A stretch of DNA of 64,000 bases from Aralia elata (GCA_034770075.1 CM068382.1:496001-560000), one strand, 5' to 3'; counted from the first letter of the stretch, positions 13,001 to 26,141 are shown. The notes: generated from the sequence alone by a model not told the origin. Made by a program: numbers and translations.

Positions 13001-13465
13001 ATGACAGCTCAACAACAGCAATTAATTAGCGTTTAGCAAGTAACTACTCCCTCCATCACGAACGAGATCCCCACCCAGGATACAAAATTACCCATTTTAG
13101 TTGGGTGAGACGCACATATTACTAAGCAAAAAAAATGAAAGACTGAAGCACTAATTTTTAGTTTTTCGTAATATGGTTTAATACAAAATCAATTTATAAC
13201 AAATAATCTTTGTATCCTATAAGACTTTCACTGGTGAATTAATGAGCAGTAGAGCACTAGTTAACAATAATAATCAATAACATTAAATTGAACCGATGAG
13301 CAAAAAAACATAAAAAATAAAATAAAAGTTGAATGAAGGGTACTAACTGAGAGCTTCGCGGTGAATCTCTTCATAGGGAATGGGGCAAGGCAAGTCCATG
13401 TAATCGACTTTCTCTGGTTCGATCACCGTCGGCTTTGAAGTCGCCGGAGGAACGAGTGTGGCCAT
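7085..13465 (-). CDS. TOM40: Mitochondrial import receptor subunit TOM40
   Basis: TOM40 forms the beta-barrel channel of the outer-membrane protein translocase. Eleven coding exons (minus): 13465-13348, 12838-12757, 12632-12533, 12446-12351, 12236-12186, 12025-11960, 10995-10894, 10328-10260, 10192-10109, 8045-7950, 7141-7085. All introns are GT-AG and the exons total 921 bp (306 codons plus stop), close to other plant TOM40s. The N-terminus MATLVPPATSKP is a short acidic/proline-rich arm. Conserved blocks follow in order: VDYMDLPCPIPYEEIHREAL, FEGLRFDFTKGLNQKFSLSH, TATYEFGANFIDPK, MVNFDYKGKDFRSQVQLG, SLGGEVFWAGQHRKSGIGYA, SRDVTASVGYDYILRQ. The C-terminus DYKFGFGLTVGE ends in a beta-signal-like pattern for membrane insertion. 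No break or missing block was seen. It is divergently transcribed from the oligoribonuclease gene. Confidence 0.96.
7213..7243. repeat. (ATA)n microsatellite in TOM40 intron 10
   Basis: About ten trinucleotide units lie in the last TOM40 intron (7142-7949). That intron is otherwise unremarkable and has no coding exon in it. Confidence 0.85.
8228..8352 (-). mobile_element. tRNA-derived SINE in TOM40 intron 9
   Basis: On the minus strand the element starts near 8352 with GGCCTTTGGCCCGAGTGGTA, which contains an RNA polymerase III A-box-like motif. About 30 bases on it has AAGAGGTCGGGGGTTCGAGCC, with a B-box (GGTTCGAGCC). It ends in an (AAT)n tail that appears as the TTATTATTATT run at 8228-8253. 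Promoter boxes plus a simple-repeat tail fit a short tRNA-derived SINE. A clear target duplication was not found. Confidence 0.72.
9654..9757. repeat. 46-bp tandem repeat, about 2.3 copies, in TOM40 intron 9
   Basis: The unit starting TTTGACCTCATTATA repeats at 9654, 9700 and, partly, 9746. The two full copies differ at only a few bases (for example ACGAG versus ATGAG). It lies in the long TOM40 intron between 8046 and 10108, which has no coding sequence of its own. Confidence 0.85.
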
Positions 13466-13789
13466 TGTACTTAATAAACAAGTTTTGATCGAAAGGTTCT
13501 GTGTATAAGAAGAAGAGGTCTGCTCTTTCTTCTTCTTCCTTCGGCGCGGCTAGAGAGAGAGTTGAGGGTTTATGGTTTGGACTTTGGAGTAACAAAAAAC
13601 TCGGCAGAGCAGTAGAGGAGAAAAACCCTTCCCCCAGGATCGAAAACCCTTAGGGCCTGTTTGGTTAAATAAAAGCCCGGTCTGTTTGCTTTCAGTCTTT
13701 AGCCCCGTGTTCAATTCATCATAAAGATTTTCAACTCATATATATATATATATATATATCATATATATATATTACTACCATGTAATCAA

Positions 13790-13875
13790 TTGGAGGAGGG
13801 GAATTTAATACCACGACCTCTACTCTGCTATATAGAGGTGTGGTGCTACTGTCCGAGCTAGCCTAGGCGGTGAAG
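13790..13875 (-). mobile_element. Possible decayed tRNA-like SINE fragment
   Basis: On the minus strand CTAGGCTAGCTCGGACAGTAG resembles a tRNA A-box region, and AGAGGTCGTGGTATTAAATTC resembles a weakened B-box. An AT repeat follows where a tail would be. The boxes are poor and this is a tentative reading. Confidence 0.3.
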
Positions 13876-14540
13876 AATTTTAAGTTTAACATTGAACCAT
13901 TATGATGCTTTGTTGCAACATTTTTTTCCTTGCAAAAAAATTTAATATTATTATTTTCCCCCTGAAACCATGTCACAAGAAATGTGGCATAATGTAATAT
14001 TTTTCCTTACAAAATATAATGTCACAAGAAATGTGATATAATTTAAAAAGCAATTACTTATGAATTTTATAATATTTCGTAAAAATACATAAATAAAGAA
14101 GAAAAACTCTAGCGCTTAAACAAAAATAGGTCACAAGAAATGCGGTATAATATAATTCGTTTTTTATCAATTAAAAAGAACTTCATTATTTTCATATATT
14201 ACTTAAGGGTTTGAGATACTTAAATCATTATATATATATATATTGGGAAATTATCCCAAATACTATAAATTTTACAGTAAACCCAAAAAAAAATAAAAAA
14301 TAAACCAAAAACCTTTACAATGTGAAATATTTATAATATACTATTACATCAATAGTTTACTTGTTGAATCCTTAACCATTCGAAAGATATTTAGTTATGT
14401 TGAGAAATTATAATAACACAACAATTAAATTAAAATAATTAACAAAATAGTATATTTAAGTGAAAGTTATATTCATGAAATATGTGACATAATATTTTAA
14501 CAAGATGGATACCAACTATTTTAAAATTTGATCATATGCA

Positions 14541-14961
14541 GAGTCCGTTTGACAACGACTTATTTTAAAATAACTTAAAATTAAAATATAAGTTGATTTA
14601 TAAGTTGAGACTTATAAATAAAAACGTTCGACATCAATTTGACTTATAAGTCAAAAATTAAGTTAAAACAAGTTTATAAAAGTGTTCGGCTCATAATGAC
14701 TTATAAGTTAAAATCAAATGTAAAGATTACTAAAAATGACATTAATAACAAAAAGGGCAAAATAAAAGAAAGACAAAATAGACATTATATCTGGTCAAAC
14801 TAATTTATTTTAAAATGACTTGTAAGTCATTTTAAAGTAAATTATAAATACTTGCTTATTTTTTTTACTTAAAAATCAACTTATAAGTAACAAAATAAAT
14901 CATTACCAAAAAAAAATAATTAACAAATGACTTATAAGTTGGTTTACTGTCAAACAGATTC
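14541..14961. mobile_element. hAT-like non-autonomous MITE
   Basis: The left end GAGTCCGTTTGACA and the complement of the right end GAATCTGTTTGACA form short terminal inverted repeats. The interior is full of ACTTATAAGT palindromes and has no open frame. The element at 36863-37239 has the same interior theme, so both may belong to one family. A target duplication is not clear. Confidence 0.5.
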
Positions 14962-16283
14962 GTAGTATGTTCTAATTATATCACTTGTGAGATGTATGAA
15001 GTTGGTGTGTTATAATAAATAGTTTGTAGAAAATGCAATTTTTTTATATACATTTATATTTAATATAATTGAGAAATTTATTTTTTGGCAAGTTGGCCGA
15101 CCAAAAAAATTATAACATTTTCTCAACAAAAAAAAATGCAATAAATATTTGTGAAAAAACTTTTTTGGGGAAAACAAACGTAGCCTAATATGGCGAACTT
15201 TTTTCTGCACAAGACCGGACTGAGTTGATCCAAGTCAACCAGTACGAAAGGCCCATCAAAATTTTTGTTTTTATGGCAAAGAAGATTCGACTCTCTTCAT
15301 TCAAGTAATTAGTAATCATCATCTCTTCAATTGAAGAAGAATTCCCAAACTCAAAGGTGATTAGATGATCTTCCCAACCTAAATTCTCCTCCGTGTATGT
15401 GTCTACTGTAGTACTACTGTTGTTCTGTTCCCTTCGGCCTTCGCGGCTTCACTCTACTACCCCCGACACTACTACTTCGACCTACTTCACATTATTCTTA
15501 GCCGGAGCATTTGTCTGTTTAATTGTTTATACGTGAAGATCTTTTCCCCTTCGAATTTGGAGAATTGTGCTTGTTCGCTGTAGAAATGTTATATATGCAA
15601 TTTTTGTAGAGGTTGCTTCTTCAAGAGGCAGTATTGGGTCATGGGCCTTGTGGGTTGTTATCGTTTCTTAATTGTTTAGTAACTTTGATATGTGATAGCA
15701 AATTAAATCTTGAAATTCTTGCAAATTTGTCAAATTGAAATTTGTTAACTATGCACAGCAATGGCGAACATATTCTTGAACCACAGTCATAAGTTTGGTT
15801 TTTAGTTAAAATATTTATGTTTTTGTATGTGCTATATGGGTGGGATGTTTTCTAGTGCAGAACTGAGGAAGCTTTTGAAGAATTTGTGGTTTCTCAATAT
15901 TAAGCTAGTTTATAGTGGTCAAACAAATTTTATGTTAATTAGCATTGATATTTTGTACAACAGTTGAAAAGAAATAAATTTTATTCAATTTATTGACATT
16001 TGGTGATCAGCTGACGACTTGCTGTTCTGTTGTATAATACACTGGAGCATATTCATACATATAAACTTGTGGATGTCAGCTAAATATATATATATATATA
16101 TATATTTTCATTTCCTTGTGTTAAATTGTGCATGCAATCAGTGCTTCATTAGTCCATAGCTGTGGATAGTGGCAGCTGACATGTTATCTGCAACTTTCCT
16201 TTTACCCCTTCTATGTCTGACTTCCATGAGTTGTTGCACCAGGAACTGAGTGATAGTAGAGTTGCCAACTCTCCCAAATTGAG

Positions 16284-18167
16284 ATGAATCACCTTTCAAA
16301 TGCCTTCTCGTTACTAGCACTGGATGTTCCTGATAATGAAGTACAGATAACCACTGCTGCTGCTAATAATCGAGAAAATGCCAAGGGAAAAGGTTTATTT
16401 GGTTGTAGCTTTCTACACCTACTCCTTCAATTTAGTGATATAAATTGTAGTCTTCTGAGCTTGTATCAAATTTGAAACATGACATGCCATATACATTATG
16501 TTTGAAGGAGTGGCTTGCTTTTCTGATGTAAGAAAGAAAGAAACCAGTAAAATTTTTATCAGCCGAAATATTAAAGTGTAAATGTGTCTCCATACTCTGA
16601 TTCCTAATGTCCAGAATTTATCCCGAACCTCAACAGATATTGTTTTTGTTACTGCTTACAATTGTAAATTGAACTGTCTGAACTATGATACCAAAAAAAA
16701 AAAAACATTTTTGTGATGCAGGTAAGAATAAAAAAAAAAGCGAGCGCCCTGGAGATATCATCCTGTCAAAAGATGAGAACAGCAGTCAACAAAACCTAAA
16801 AGTGGTTTCGGGCGAGTACAAATTGCCTCTTGTGTGGATTGATTTGGAAATGACAGGTAGTTAGTAGTTTAAGGTTCTTGAAAACTGAACTAGAGATGAG
16901 ATGGATAGACTTAAAGCAAATAATCTATTCAGAACCTTAATCATACAAGATGCCTTGCCTGTTAGCTGAATGGGCTGTGCAGGGTGTGTCACAGTCTGGT
17001 TGCCAGACAGGTCATATAGTTTTGGCTTATCAAAGTCTGGGTTTAATATAATTTTATGGAAATTTGTGTAGTAGGAAAGTTGTGGATCATCCTTTGTGTA
17101 ATAAATACGTGTTTGTAAACAATTACGTTGCAATTTTGCTATTCAGCAAGGTGCTTTACCCCATTCCAGCCATATGTACAGTTAGGCTTGTCAATAATAT
17201 ATTACTTTTTAGCTAATAAATTGTTGGATTAAAACCAAAAACTTAGAATATGAATCTTTCATAGGTTCCTGAGATGCAGTTTGAGTCCTTCATTAGTGTC
17301 TGTATTGATGAGCTACTACGTGGTTCATTTGCTGTCAATCTGAAATTCATCTTTGATTCCTTTCCCCTGGTTTTTTGTTCCTTACCTTCCTGCTTCACTT
17401 CTATTCTTTTTTTTTTGTTCAGTCTTGTTTCCTATATTGCTCAGATATTCATGTACTTAGACATTTTTCCGCGGTATAACCATATACCTTCCAGCTTTAA
17501 CCTCTGTTTTCCCTTAACTTGACCACACTTCTAGTTAGGTTATACGAGACTCAACTCTCATTTTTTTGGGGTCTCATCAGATTACCCTTTCTATTCCATT
17601 CAACTGATCAAATCATGCTCTCTCCCGATCCTGACAGTTGTGGCAATGTTGGCTGAAATCTTTGTTAGTCAAGACTCGATAGTAATAGTTGCGGTCTCTC
17701 AAAAACCTTAAAGCAAATTCATCTAAGAGCTTTTTTCTTTGACAATCTTATGGATGGCATATTTTATGTTTTCTCTCCCCACCCCACCACCCCCCCCCCC
17801 AAAAAAAAAGAAGAAGAAAAAAAGAGGGGTGTTTGGGGGGCGGGGTTGCTTGCATGTATGATATTGAATGGTTTATGACATGTTTATCATCCTTATTTTC
17901 CGCCTTTTCTGCCTATGTAGGTTTGAATGTAGAAGTAGATAGAATATTGGAGATCGCTTGTGTGATTACTGATGGAAATTTGACCAAATCAATTGAGGTA
18001 ATTTTAACTTCTACCTGGAAATGATGATTCCTTGTAGTGGCTGTTGACTCTGCTCTCTGATAATTGCATTCACTTCTTCTTTTTTTGTAATATTTTTTTT
18101 CTTCTTAAATCCTTTAATTATATACTACCTCCATCCGGGGAAAAAGAAGAAGATTAAGAGACAGTAT

Positions 18168-18198
<31 letters not shown>

Positions 18199-21100
18199 TT
18201 AACAATTTTAAGGTTTGCATAGAACTCACTTAGTCATAATTGTGTCCAATGAGTATTTTTTTCTCAAACAATAAATTTTACTTATTAGTAGTTAAAGTTT
18301 ATTACTAAATTTAAAGATTATGCTAGGTTGTTCTATGTAAAACTTAGTATCACAAAAAGAATAAAAAAAATCAACAAAAGAAAAAGTTGTAATTTTCTTA
18401 TATGAAAGAAGAGAGAATCTTTACATAGGGAGTGAGTAACAACTAGTATGGGATAAAAAGGATTTTTGAGTTGAGTTACGGAGTATAATTTTAATTCCAT
18501 TTTTCTAGTTCCAGATTTATCTGTCTTTTAACTGCTGAAAGTGTGGCAATAGTAGGAGTCATTGAAATATGTCTAATGCTATGGAGAATCAACTCTCATA
18601 GGAACCTTCATACATTTGTAGACCCTGATATCTAAGACTTCTATATATTCTTGATATGTAAACATATTTCTGTTTCAGTCACTAATGAACACTGTCTTTT
18701 CGATGAGGTGTATTTGTGGCGCTTTGTTCGAGATTGAGTATTTAGTGAGTATGGTAGTTGCAATCTTTCTTAGAAAGCAAAAGTCAAGCAATTGTTTTAA
18801 AGCTTCAATAGAGTTAATCTTTACCTTATCATATTGTGAAGAAAAACATGTGTTATGGATAAAGTTCATGAACAAATACTCTCGTGGAGAAGTTGTTAAG
18901 ATGAAGTTTTTATTTGTTGACCACACCTCTCCCACAAGATCACAACAAATAGAAAAAGGGTGGAGTAGGAATGTGGACAATTGGCTTGAAAATCAAGTGT
19001 GCATCATTAGTAGTTGTGCACCTATGCCCTAACCTAAGGACCTGTAGAAGGAAAGGGGGAGGATATAGTTGTCTCATACAGATTGTTAGCCTAGTTTCTT
19101 TTATTTTGCCACTACTGTCTAGCTATGAGGTTCTTTCAGCCACCATATTTGTTGAGAATAATGCACACACAAACAGAATTGAGATAAACACACGCACACT
19201 ACTGTGTGAGATATGGTTCAAAGTATCAGTCGTTACACCGAAATATCTGCGTATATCGGTCAGTATCGAATCCCAACCTTGACACAAATCGCAAAATTAA
19301 CAATTATTTATGTAAAGGGTAATTTTCGACAACTTAACATAACGTATCAGTTTCGGACCAAATAAAGGAGAAATCACAACGTAAAAGGGAGAAACGCCAA
19401 AAAAAAAAAATTGAATATGCTGAAAGCTATAAAAAGGAGATGACAAAAGAGAACGAACCTTTACCTATAAATTATACTTAAATTATACTTATGTAGTACT
19501 AAGTTAAGTATACCTTAAAAAAATAAAAAATGTTGTACTTCAAATATACTTTGTTAAGTTAAATTGTACTTAAAATGTGCGTATATAGCACGTAGTTAAG
19601 TGTAACTTAAAAAATTTTTAAAAAATGCACTTAATATATAATTAGTTAAGCTAACTTGTACTTAAATTATAAATAAATTGTACCTACATAGTACCTAGTT
19701 AAGTACAACTTGAAAAAAAATTGAAAAAAATTGGACTTGAAAAATATACTTAGTTAAGTTAATTGTACTTAAATTATGCAGAACATGTGTGCTCAACCAT
19801 TTGAGCCAAGACAATATCAATCTCAACTTTATTCAAACATAAAATTAATTTAACATATCTATGAGATGTCTTTTTTAATCATTTGGACAAGGTTATGTGC
19901 ACTAGATAGTGTTTTTTGTGGACTTACTTGATTCATTGTTCTTATTATTTAGAATTTTTTCATAATTTTTTACTGTTTTTTAAAACTCCTAATTAGCTAA
20001 CAGTGCGTATCGCCCGAAACCGATACCGAAACTGAGTCAAAAAATGGCCTTCCGAAACATAGGCCGCTACCGCGACTTTGAATCATCGAGATACAAAAAC
20101 AATGACACAAGAATTTTACGTGAAAAACCCAACTGGGAAAAACCATGGATAGAGATCTCAAAAACCCACTATGAAATATTGAAGAAAACGAGCCTTGTTA
20201 TCTGAGAAAATAAACTCACTAATTATTTTCTCTCTCTTTATCTCTCTACCTCACTACTCTCTCTAGCTCAACTCTAACTCTCTAGCTCTCTTGTTGCAAA
20301 ACTAGACACCAACTCTTTCTCTCTAACTCTCGGTTTCGGTGTGTAAAAAATGAGAAGCCAAGCTCCCCTTTTATAGTGCAAGAATGGGGAGACAAGCTTC
20401 CTTGATTTAAGGAAGCCAAAACCAAATTTGAGAGGATGAGTCATCAAGATTGCAAAACCAAGAGTGCAAAACATGCAAATCCTGAGAAAAAATAATGATG
20501 AGTAAGCAACCCATTTTGGATGATGAGTAAGCTAAAATATTATCCAACTTCAACAATATTTTCAAGCATCAAATGGTACCGCCTTGTTCACCTGTTTGTC
20601 TTAAACAATGAGTATGATCTAAAGACTAAAAATATACACCTGATTTGGTTATTCCTTGTTCTCACAGATTATTCCTTGTTCTGTATATTTAGGGTCCTGA
20701 TTTGGTTATCCATCAATCAAAGGAGTGTCTAGACAAAATGGGAGAATGGTGCCAGAGTCATCATGCAGAAAGTGGTAAGCAGACTCTCAGTTGTTTGCAC
20801 TTTTATTATTAATTTCATCCTCAACTAGATCGAGTGTATGCTCCATTCGTCCCATCTTATGTGTATGCTCCATCATCCCATCTTATGTGTCTTTTTAAAA
20901 ACCATTAATCAGCAGGTATAAATTCAGAGGTTATGTCTTTTAATATAGTTTCCCCCCAAAAGTTATATTGTATCAACAGTGTAGTTTTGGGAAAGAAATT
21001 TATATTAAAAGTATAATATCTGAAGTTCAGGTAGCTCATCTTCAAATCCGTGCCTTTTACATTGTTGATGACATACAAAATGGGACGGACTGATAGAGTG

Positions 21101-23257
21101 ATTATTTGATGGGAACTGTTTAATTCCACAAAGAAAATTTGATATTTCCACAAGTCCTTACTCATATGAATGTGGTCCCCTTTACTATTCATGTGACGAG
21201 AGTCTTTTGGAACTATAAATCCCTATTTGATATATATTTTTCCTATCAATGTATTTATTATTATTATCAAATGAATGCATGTTTTGTTCATATCTTGTTA
21301 GTCATTAACTTTTTAAATTTAATTTAGGTTTGACAAAGAGAGTGCTTCAAAGCACGCTCAGTGAAAAAGAAGCTGAAAAACAGGTAACTACTCATTCACT
21401 TATATTATACGTCTGTCATGTGGTGACAGTGGTGTAAAGTTCAGAATCTATGTGCATAGATTTATTTCTTCTCTAACTAATAAAGGATATAACCTGTTGC
21501 TTATTCTCTTGAGGGGCATAATAAGAAGTATCTAGAAAAATTAAATTAAATTACTTGTGGCATAGGTTTATTCTTAGTCTGGGAACATGGGGATGATGTG
21601 TTTTCTATGTTAGAGCGTGACTGTAATTTATTACTTATTTGATTCTTCATTTTAGCCATGTGGTTGAAAACTTGAAATGTACTCTAGTCTCTAGTATTTC
21701 AATGTTGTATACTTTAATAGTATACTTGTGAAATTGTCCTTTGAAGTTGGTCTCTTATAAACATATCCCTTAACATATTTAGCACTCTTGTAGGTTGTGC
21801 AATTTGTCAAGAGAAATGTGGGCGCACATACGCCTCTTCTTGCAGGAAATTCAGTCTATGTGGATCTTTTATTCCTGAAGGTATGCAACGGTTTATTTAT
21901 ATTATATATACATACATATTAAATCAAATAATATTAGGAATCTTTAGAATATAATAGGTAGATATTATTTTTTTGATATGGGAATAAGTTTTTTCCTATG
22001 TATCAAGGAAAGTGCCCCCTCCCCACCCACCCCCCCTCCCCCCCAACAAAACAAAACAGAAAAAAAAGAAGACCAATCTCACTCTAGCACAACGCTGCAA
22101 CCAAACGCCCTAGTCCTGTCACCTTCAAGCTCTCACTAGAATGCACCAATATAATTGAGCATGGTATTCTCCTTTTTTTTTGTTGCTAAGTTGGTATTCT
22201 CCCTTAGAATGCTGGTTAGCTCCTTATTTGGTCTCTGCAAACACACAGTAAATTTATCGTATAAATTATCAGAGCTAACACTCATTCTAATAGTTGAATT
22301 TTAGGGTGGTTTGGACCCTAGATGAAACCTTCAAATTATCCTTGACTAAGAAAAAATCAAAAACTTAATATATCAGCAGCAGAGTGGCTTAATAATATTC
22401 TAATAAATTTTATGTATGCCGTCAAACTACTGTTGATAACTGAATGTGACATTTGAAATAATTTAAATATAAATGTTCTGTAAACAAGTAAACTTTGGTA
22501 TTACCTGGTTTTAGATGGATCATGGGTATGTGCATTTAGCAGTCATTGTTCTTGTCGAAGAGCATTCAGCTTCTGTTATGAACATCTGTTGAGGGGGAAA
22601 AAAACTTTCAGACTCTATCCGTATTTACCCATTATGTATTTTTGATTTCGATTTCTGAAAAGGAAGTCTTGTGAACAATGAACATTGTTCTTTCTTTTTG
22701 CCTAAATCTGTTGTATAGCCTTTACTTAAAAAAAAATCTTGTGCAGAAGTATATGCCAGATTTGGCTAGTCTTGTCCCTCATGTACTCGTGGATGTGAGC
22801 AGTGTTAAAGCTTTATGCATCCGGTGGTACCCAAAAGGTGACAATTTATTCTACTTCTTTTTTTCTTTGATTAGCTATCTCCTCCTTTTTCTTTAAGTAT
22901 TTCCAGAAGCTTTAAAATCATATTGGACCTATATGGTGAAACACTGAATTGATCTTGTTTGTTTTCCCCTTTCTCAACGCCTGAATATGAAAGCTATCCC
23001 TAGACTCTATGAAGTGTTTGTTGTAGACCTATACAGTGACCGTCCTTGTTTCTGACTCAGATTTGGATATCTGGGCTTTTCTCGTAGTCCTTCCAATTTT
23101 AAATGTGGTATATTTTCATTGTTTTCCTATTTCTTCAGATAGCCGAAAGGCGCCTCAAAAGGAAAACAAGCACAGAGCCATGGATGACATCAAGGAGAGC
23201 ATAGCAGAACTTAAATACTACAGGGACAACGTCTTCAAACCAAGGTCAAGGAATTGA
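16284..23257 (+). CDS. ORN: Oligoribonuclease (DEDDh 3'-5' exonuclease)
   Basis: This family degrades very short RNAs (two to five nucleotides); the plant form is usually placed in organelles. Eight coding exons: 16284-16392, 16722-16856, 17921-17997, 20693-20774, 21328-21383, 21794-21880, 22747-22837, 23139-23257, total 756 bp (251 aa). All introns are GT-AG. The start at 16284 follows in-frame stops (TGA TAG TAG), so it is secure. The first about 70 residues are variable and lysine-rich. The core then begins PLVWIDLEMTGLNVEVDRIL, with the first D-x-E catalytic pair. LLAGNSVYVDLLFLKKYMP holds the second motif and KENKHRAMDDIKESI holds the active-site histidine and last aspartate. The C-terminus is ELKYYRDNVFKPRSRN. 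All DEDDh residues are present. A non-coding leader exon near 15270-15348 (donor GTGATT) is likely but unproven. Confidence 0.95.
18125..18484. mobile_element. Possible Stowaway-like MITE in ORN intron 3
   Basis: A TA followed by CTACCTCCATCCGG starts the block, and an inverted ACGGAGTA closes it. The ends resemble Stowaway termini, but the inverted match is short and the right boundary is uncertain. A TATATA microsatellite (18168-18198) lies inside. Confidence 0.35.
19213..20083. mobile_element. TIR-like element with internal tandem repeats in ORN intron 3
   Basis: The left end reads TTCAAAGTATCAGTCG and continues with CGG/TATCG motifs. The complement of the right end reads TTCAAAGTCGCGGTAGCGG and continues with the same kind of TATCGG/TTTCGG motifs, so the ends are an imperfect inverted repeat. 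Inside, about 19460-19770, a degenerate unit of roughly 90-120 bp recurs three to four times (GTACTTAAATTAT and AGTTAAGTxxAACTTxAAAAA blocks). No transposase frame. Superfamily not assigned. Confidence 0.45.
20086..20510. mobile_element. Possible LTR-retrotransposon remnant in ORN intron 3
   Basis: The phrase ACGTGAAAAACCCAACTGGG followed by repeated CTCTCTAACTC blocks resembles sequence often found near the ends of plant copia-type LTRs. No paired LTR, primer site or protein domain is visible, so this is tentative. Confidence 0.25.
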
Positions 23258-24096
23258 AAGCAAAAGAGGAGATTGTGTATTTGAGGCATGGGAGCACTTC
23301 CTGTGGTTTTACTTAAATACCAGAGAGGTGGTGGTGGTCTAGTGGTGTAAAAGGTTGGTTGGGAGTGAGATGATGTGAAATTTCGGTGGAACGAATATTT
23401 GAACATTATCAAAAAGAACTTGTTTAGGAACATACCTAAAAGGCTGTTTGTTTTTCATACTCTGCTAACTATTTTCCTAGCTTATTTTTTTTATTTTTTT
23501 ATTTTTTTTGTGAGTGTGTATGTATGCAAGAGAGAGAGAGAGAGAGATTGAGAGGGAGGAGGGATTCATCCTTGATTATCCAAGAATCTTGGGGAATCAG
23601 CAGCTGCCTTTACATTGTGGAAGCCAAGAATTCATCTAGGGAGTATTTTGGTTACGAAAGGATGAAATTTTCCATGCCGAGTAACAGCACATCGATCTTC
23701 AATTTCCTTAAAAGTGGATAAATTTTTAGACTCGCAATCAGACAAGTGTATCTTATTGTTTGTTGTGTGTGTTTTTGGACTGAAACACCACACATTCACG
23801 CTGTAAACGAGACCAATACTAGCAGCCCAAAGTAGAGCACATTCTGGACCACTAGGCCCAAACCCATGTTGCAGAATGAATGAATGAATGAATGCTTCCA
23901 TCATTCCATTTCAATGTTATTATTAATGAATGAATGAATTAATTAATTATACACACATAACACGCGTTAGTTAATAATAAATTTGTATATGAATTCAAAA
24001 ATTTGAGGTGCTTATTTGTCAAATAATTTAGGGGTGTGTGTGGAAATCCAAAGGAAGTAGTATTACTTACCTTCACAAACACACGACAATACACTT

Positions 24097-24284
24097 ATGT
24101 TACATTTGGATTGAAAGAATGGAATGAAGAGTGAAATGAATCATTCCATATGCTCTCCCTTTCTCAAGGAACCAAACACAATTTTTTCATTCCAATCGCA
24201 ACTAAACATAATTTTTTTTATTCCATAAGAATAAGAATGAGTCATTTCATTCTTCCCCCTATTTCACCAATCCAAACGTATCAT
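24097..24284. mobile_element. Small MITE (188 bp)
   Basis: The left end ATGTTACATTTGGATTG and the complement of the right end ATGATACGTTTGGATTG are near-identical 17-bp inverted repeats. The interior is rich in GGAATGA / TCATTCC motifs that can also pair. There is no coding sequence. The superfamily is unknown. Confidence 0.6.
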
Positions 24285-24500
24285 TAATAAATGAGAAACA
24301 CGCGGTGTACCTACCTAATATATTAATTAATTAAAATGGCAACTTGTCTGAAAGGGCCATGTTTAATTGAGAGGTTCAATAATAAGGTACTCCGACGACT
24401 TATGCAAGAATTACAAAAATGGGCCAATAGACATATATCACCATTTATTTTTTTATTTTACACGGGGGAACAAGATATGAACATAAGAAACACTTGGTCA

Positions 24501-24537
24501 CATACATACATACATACATACATACATACATACATAC
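24501..24537. repeat. (CATA)n microsatellite
   Basis: About nine tetranucleotide units. Confidence 0.9.
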
Positions 24538-24999
24538 TCCTCGACTCATGTGGAACTTTGAAGGATGTGCCCTGCCCTGCCCTGCCCACTCAATAACACT
24601 AGGAGTGCGTAAATCACGCTAAACTTAACGAGTGATGATGAATATTTTTCAACAAAATACTCCCTGTATAATGGTTGTGTTAAGCATAAGTTGGTCAAAG
24701 TCAAGGGATGATGATATCATAATTTCTTACTTAATGAAGACGCGTTTTTGTTTCATATTTTATAATTTATGATTAAGTGTTTCCGCATGGAGTATCATTT
24801 TAATAAAACATGTCATCGCATTGATATCCGGCTTGACCATATTCAAGACAAGGTCGTCGTTTTTAATTTTGGACGGTGAGAGTTATTTATTTTGATTTTT
24901 TATCTTTCGACCCCTAATAATAAGATACTCCATTGTTTTGCAAATTAATACTATTGTGGTATTCATGAGAACAGCGTGTATTCTGCTCTTCTTAATTAA

Positions 25000-25040
25000 C
25001 TACTCCTACTCCTACTCCTACTCCTACTCCTACTCCTACT
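25000..25040. repeat. (CTACTC)n hexanucleotide repeat
   Basis: About seven tandem six-base units. Confidence 0.9.
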
Positions 25041-25683
25041 TGATTTGTTTTATTAATCTCCCATACATACTTGTCTCGTTAAACACAGAGAAAAAATTCG
25101 TGAGTTTAGAAGGATAGAATAAGAAAATAAAATATAGAAGAGAAAGAGATGGTAAGCGATGAGAATGGATTATAATTTTTTTGGTCATATTTGTGAGTTT
25201 TAGAAAAAGAAAAAAAGAGATGAAATTTTAATAATATTTTTCCTTGTTTGTAAAAAAATATATAAAAAAAAAAAATTTATTTTTAAAGTATACTATTATT
25301 ATATTACCCTTACATATTATGACATGATTTATTTTGAAAAATTACTTTAAATAATATAAAATATCTAATTTTTTTATCCCTTCAAATCCTCTCATTTTTT
25401 TAGAAGAAAATTTTTGAACCAGAAATAAAATGAACGATAGCACTGTGTGCGTGTGTATCTTACACAGAGGAGCACGAGTATATAAATATATTCCCTTTCT
25501 TTCGCTTTATTTTATTTTTCACAAGCCTTTCCTGGCAAGATAATTGTCTCTCTCAAGTCTCAACCTTTTCATCTCCACTTTTTGCGGTGGAATTGATTTT
25601 GTCTTTGTTTTGAAAATAAATTTATTTCTAATTCATATTATACATGCATTTTTAAAACAACAGTTATCAAGAAAAAAAAATTA

Positions 25684-25994
25684 CTCCCTCCGTCCCAAAT
25701 TAATTGCATAATTTTGACCTAAAAAAGTCAAATTGACTATTTTTTGGGAACTAATTCTTTTTCTACTTATTTTAAAAAGTCTAAGTAAGTTTTAGGTAGA
25801 AAATGACTTATATAAAAATAAAGTACTTATACAATTTTTTTTATTACTAATTTCAATTTTATTTTTTTTAATGTTCTTTATATTGAAGGACATTTTAGTA
25901 TCTTTATATTTATGCTTAATTATTAATTATTAAAAATAGTCAATTTGACTTAAAAATAAGTCCTAAAAAAGTAACACTTAATTTGGGACGGAAG
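25684..25994. mobile_element. Stowaway-like MITE
   Basis: Flanked by TA at 25682-25683 and 25995-25996. The left end is CTCCCTCCGTCCCAAATTAA and the complement of the right end is CTTCCGTCCCAAATTAAG, so the inverted repeats pair over about 18 bp. TA target and CTCCCTCCGTCC termini are typical of Stowaway (Tc1/mariner-type) MITEs. About 311 bp, no frame. Confidence 0.82.
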
Positions 25995-26141
25995 TAAAAT
26001 TTTAACTTATAAATCTACTAAAATTTTAACTTTAAGTCAAAAAAAACAAGTCATTCCCGATCAGGCCCTAAGTTCACTATAATTACAATTTAACTTTATT
26101 ATGAAATTTATCGTTATATATATATATATATAATTTTTTTA

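Larger units (their letters stand above)
13466..15280. other. Divergent promoter region between TOM40 and oligoribonuclease
   Basis: No coding gene is seen. The TOM40 leader is in the first 100-150 bases (GA-rich block near 13550). The oligoribonuclease leader probably starts near 15270-15290. Between them lie a TA microsatellite (13738-13760), a possible decayed SINE (13790-13875) and an AT-rich MITE (14541-14961). Confidence 0.55.

Noticed and set aside
18685..19032. 115-residue plus-strand frame inside ORN intron 3
   Set aside because: No recognised domain, no splice or start context, overlaps frames on the other strand; probably chance.
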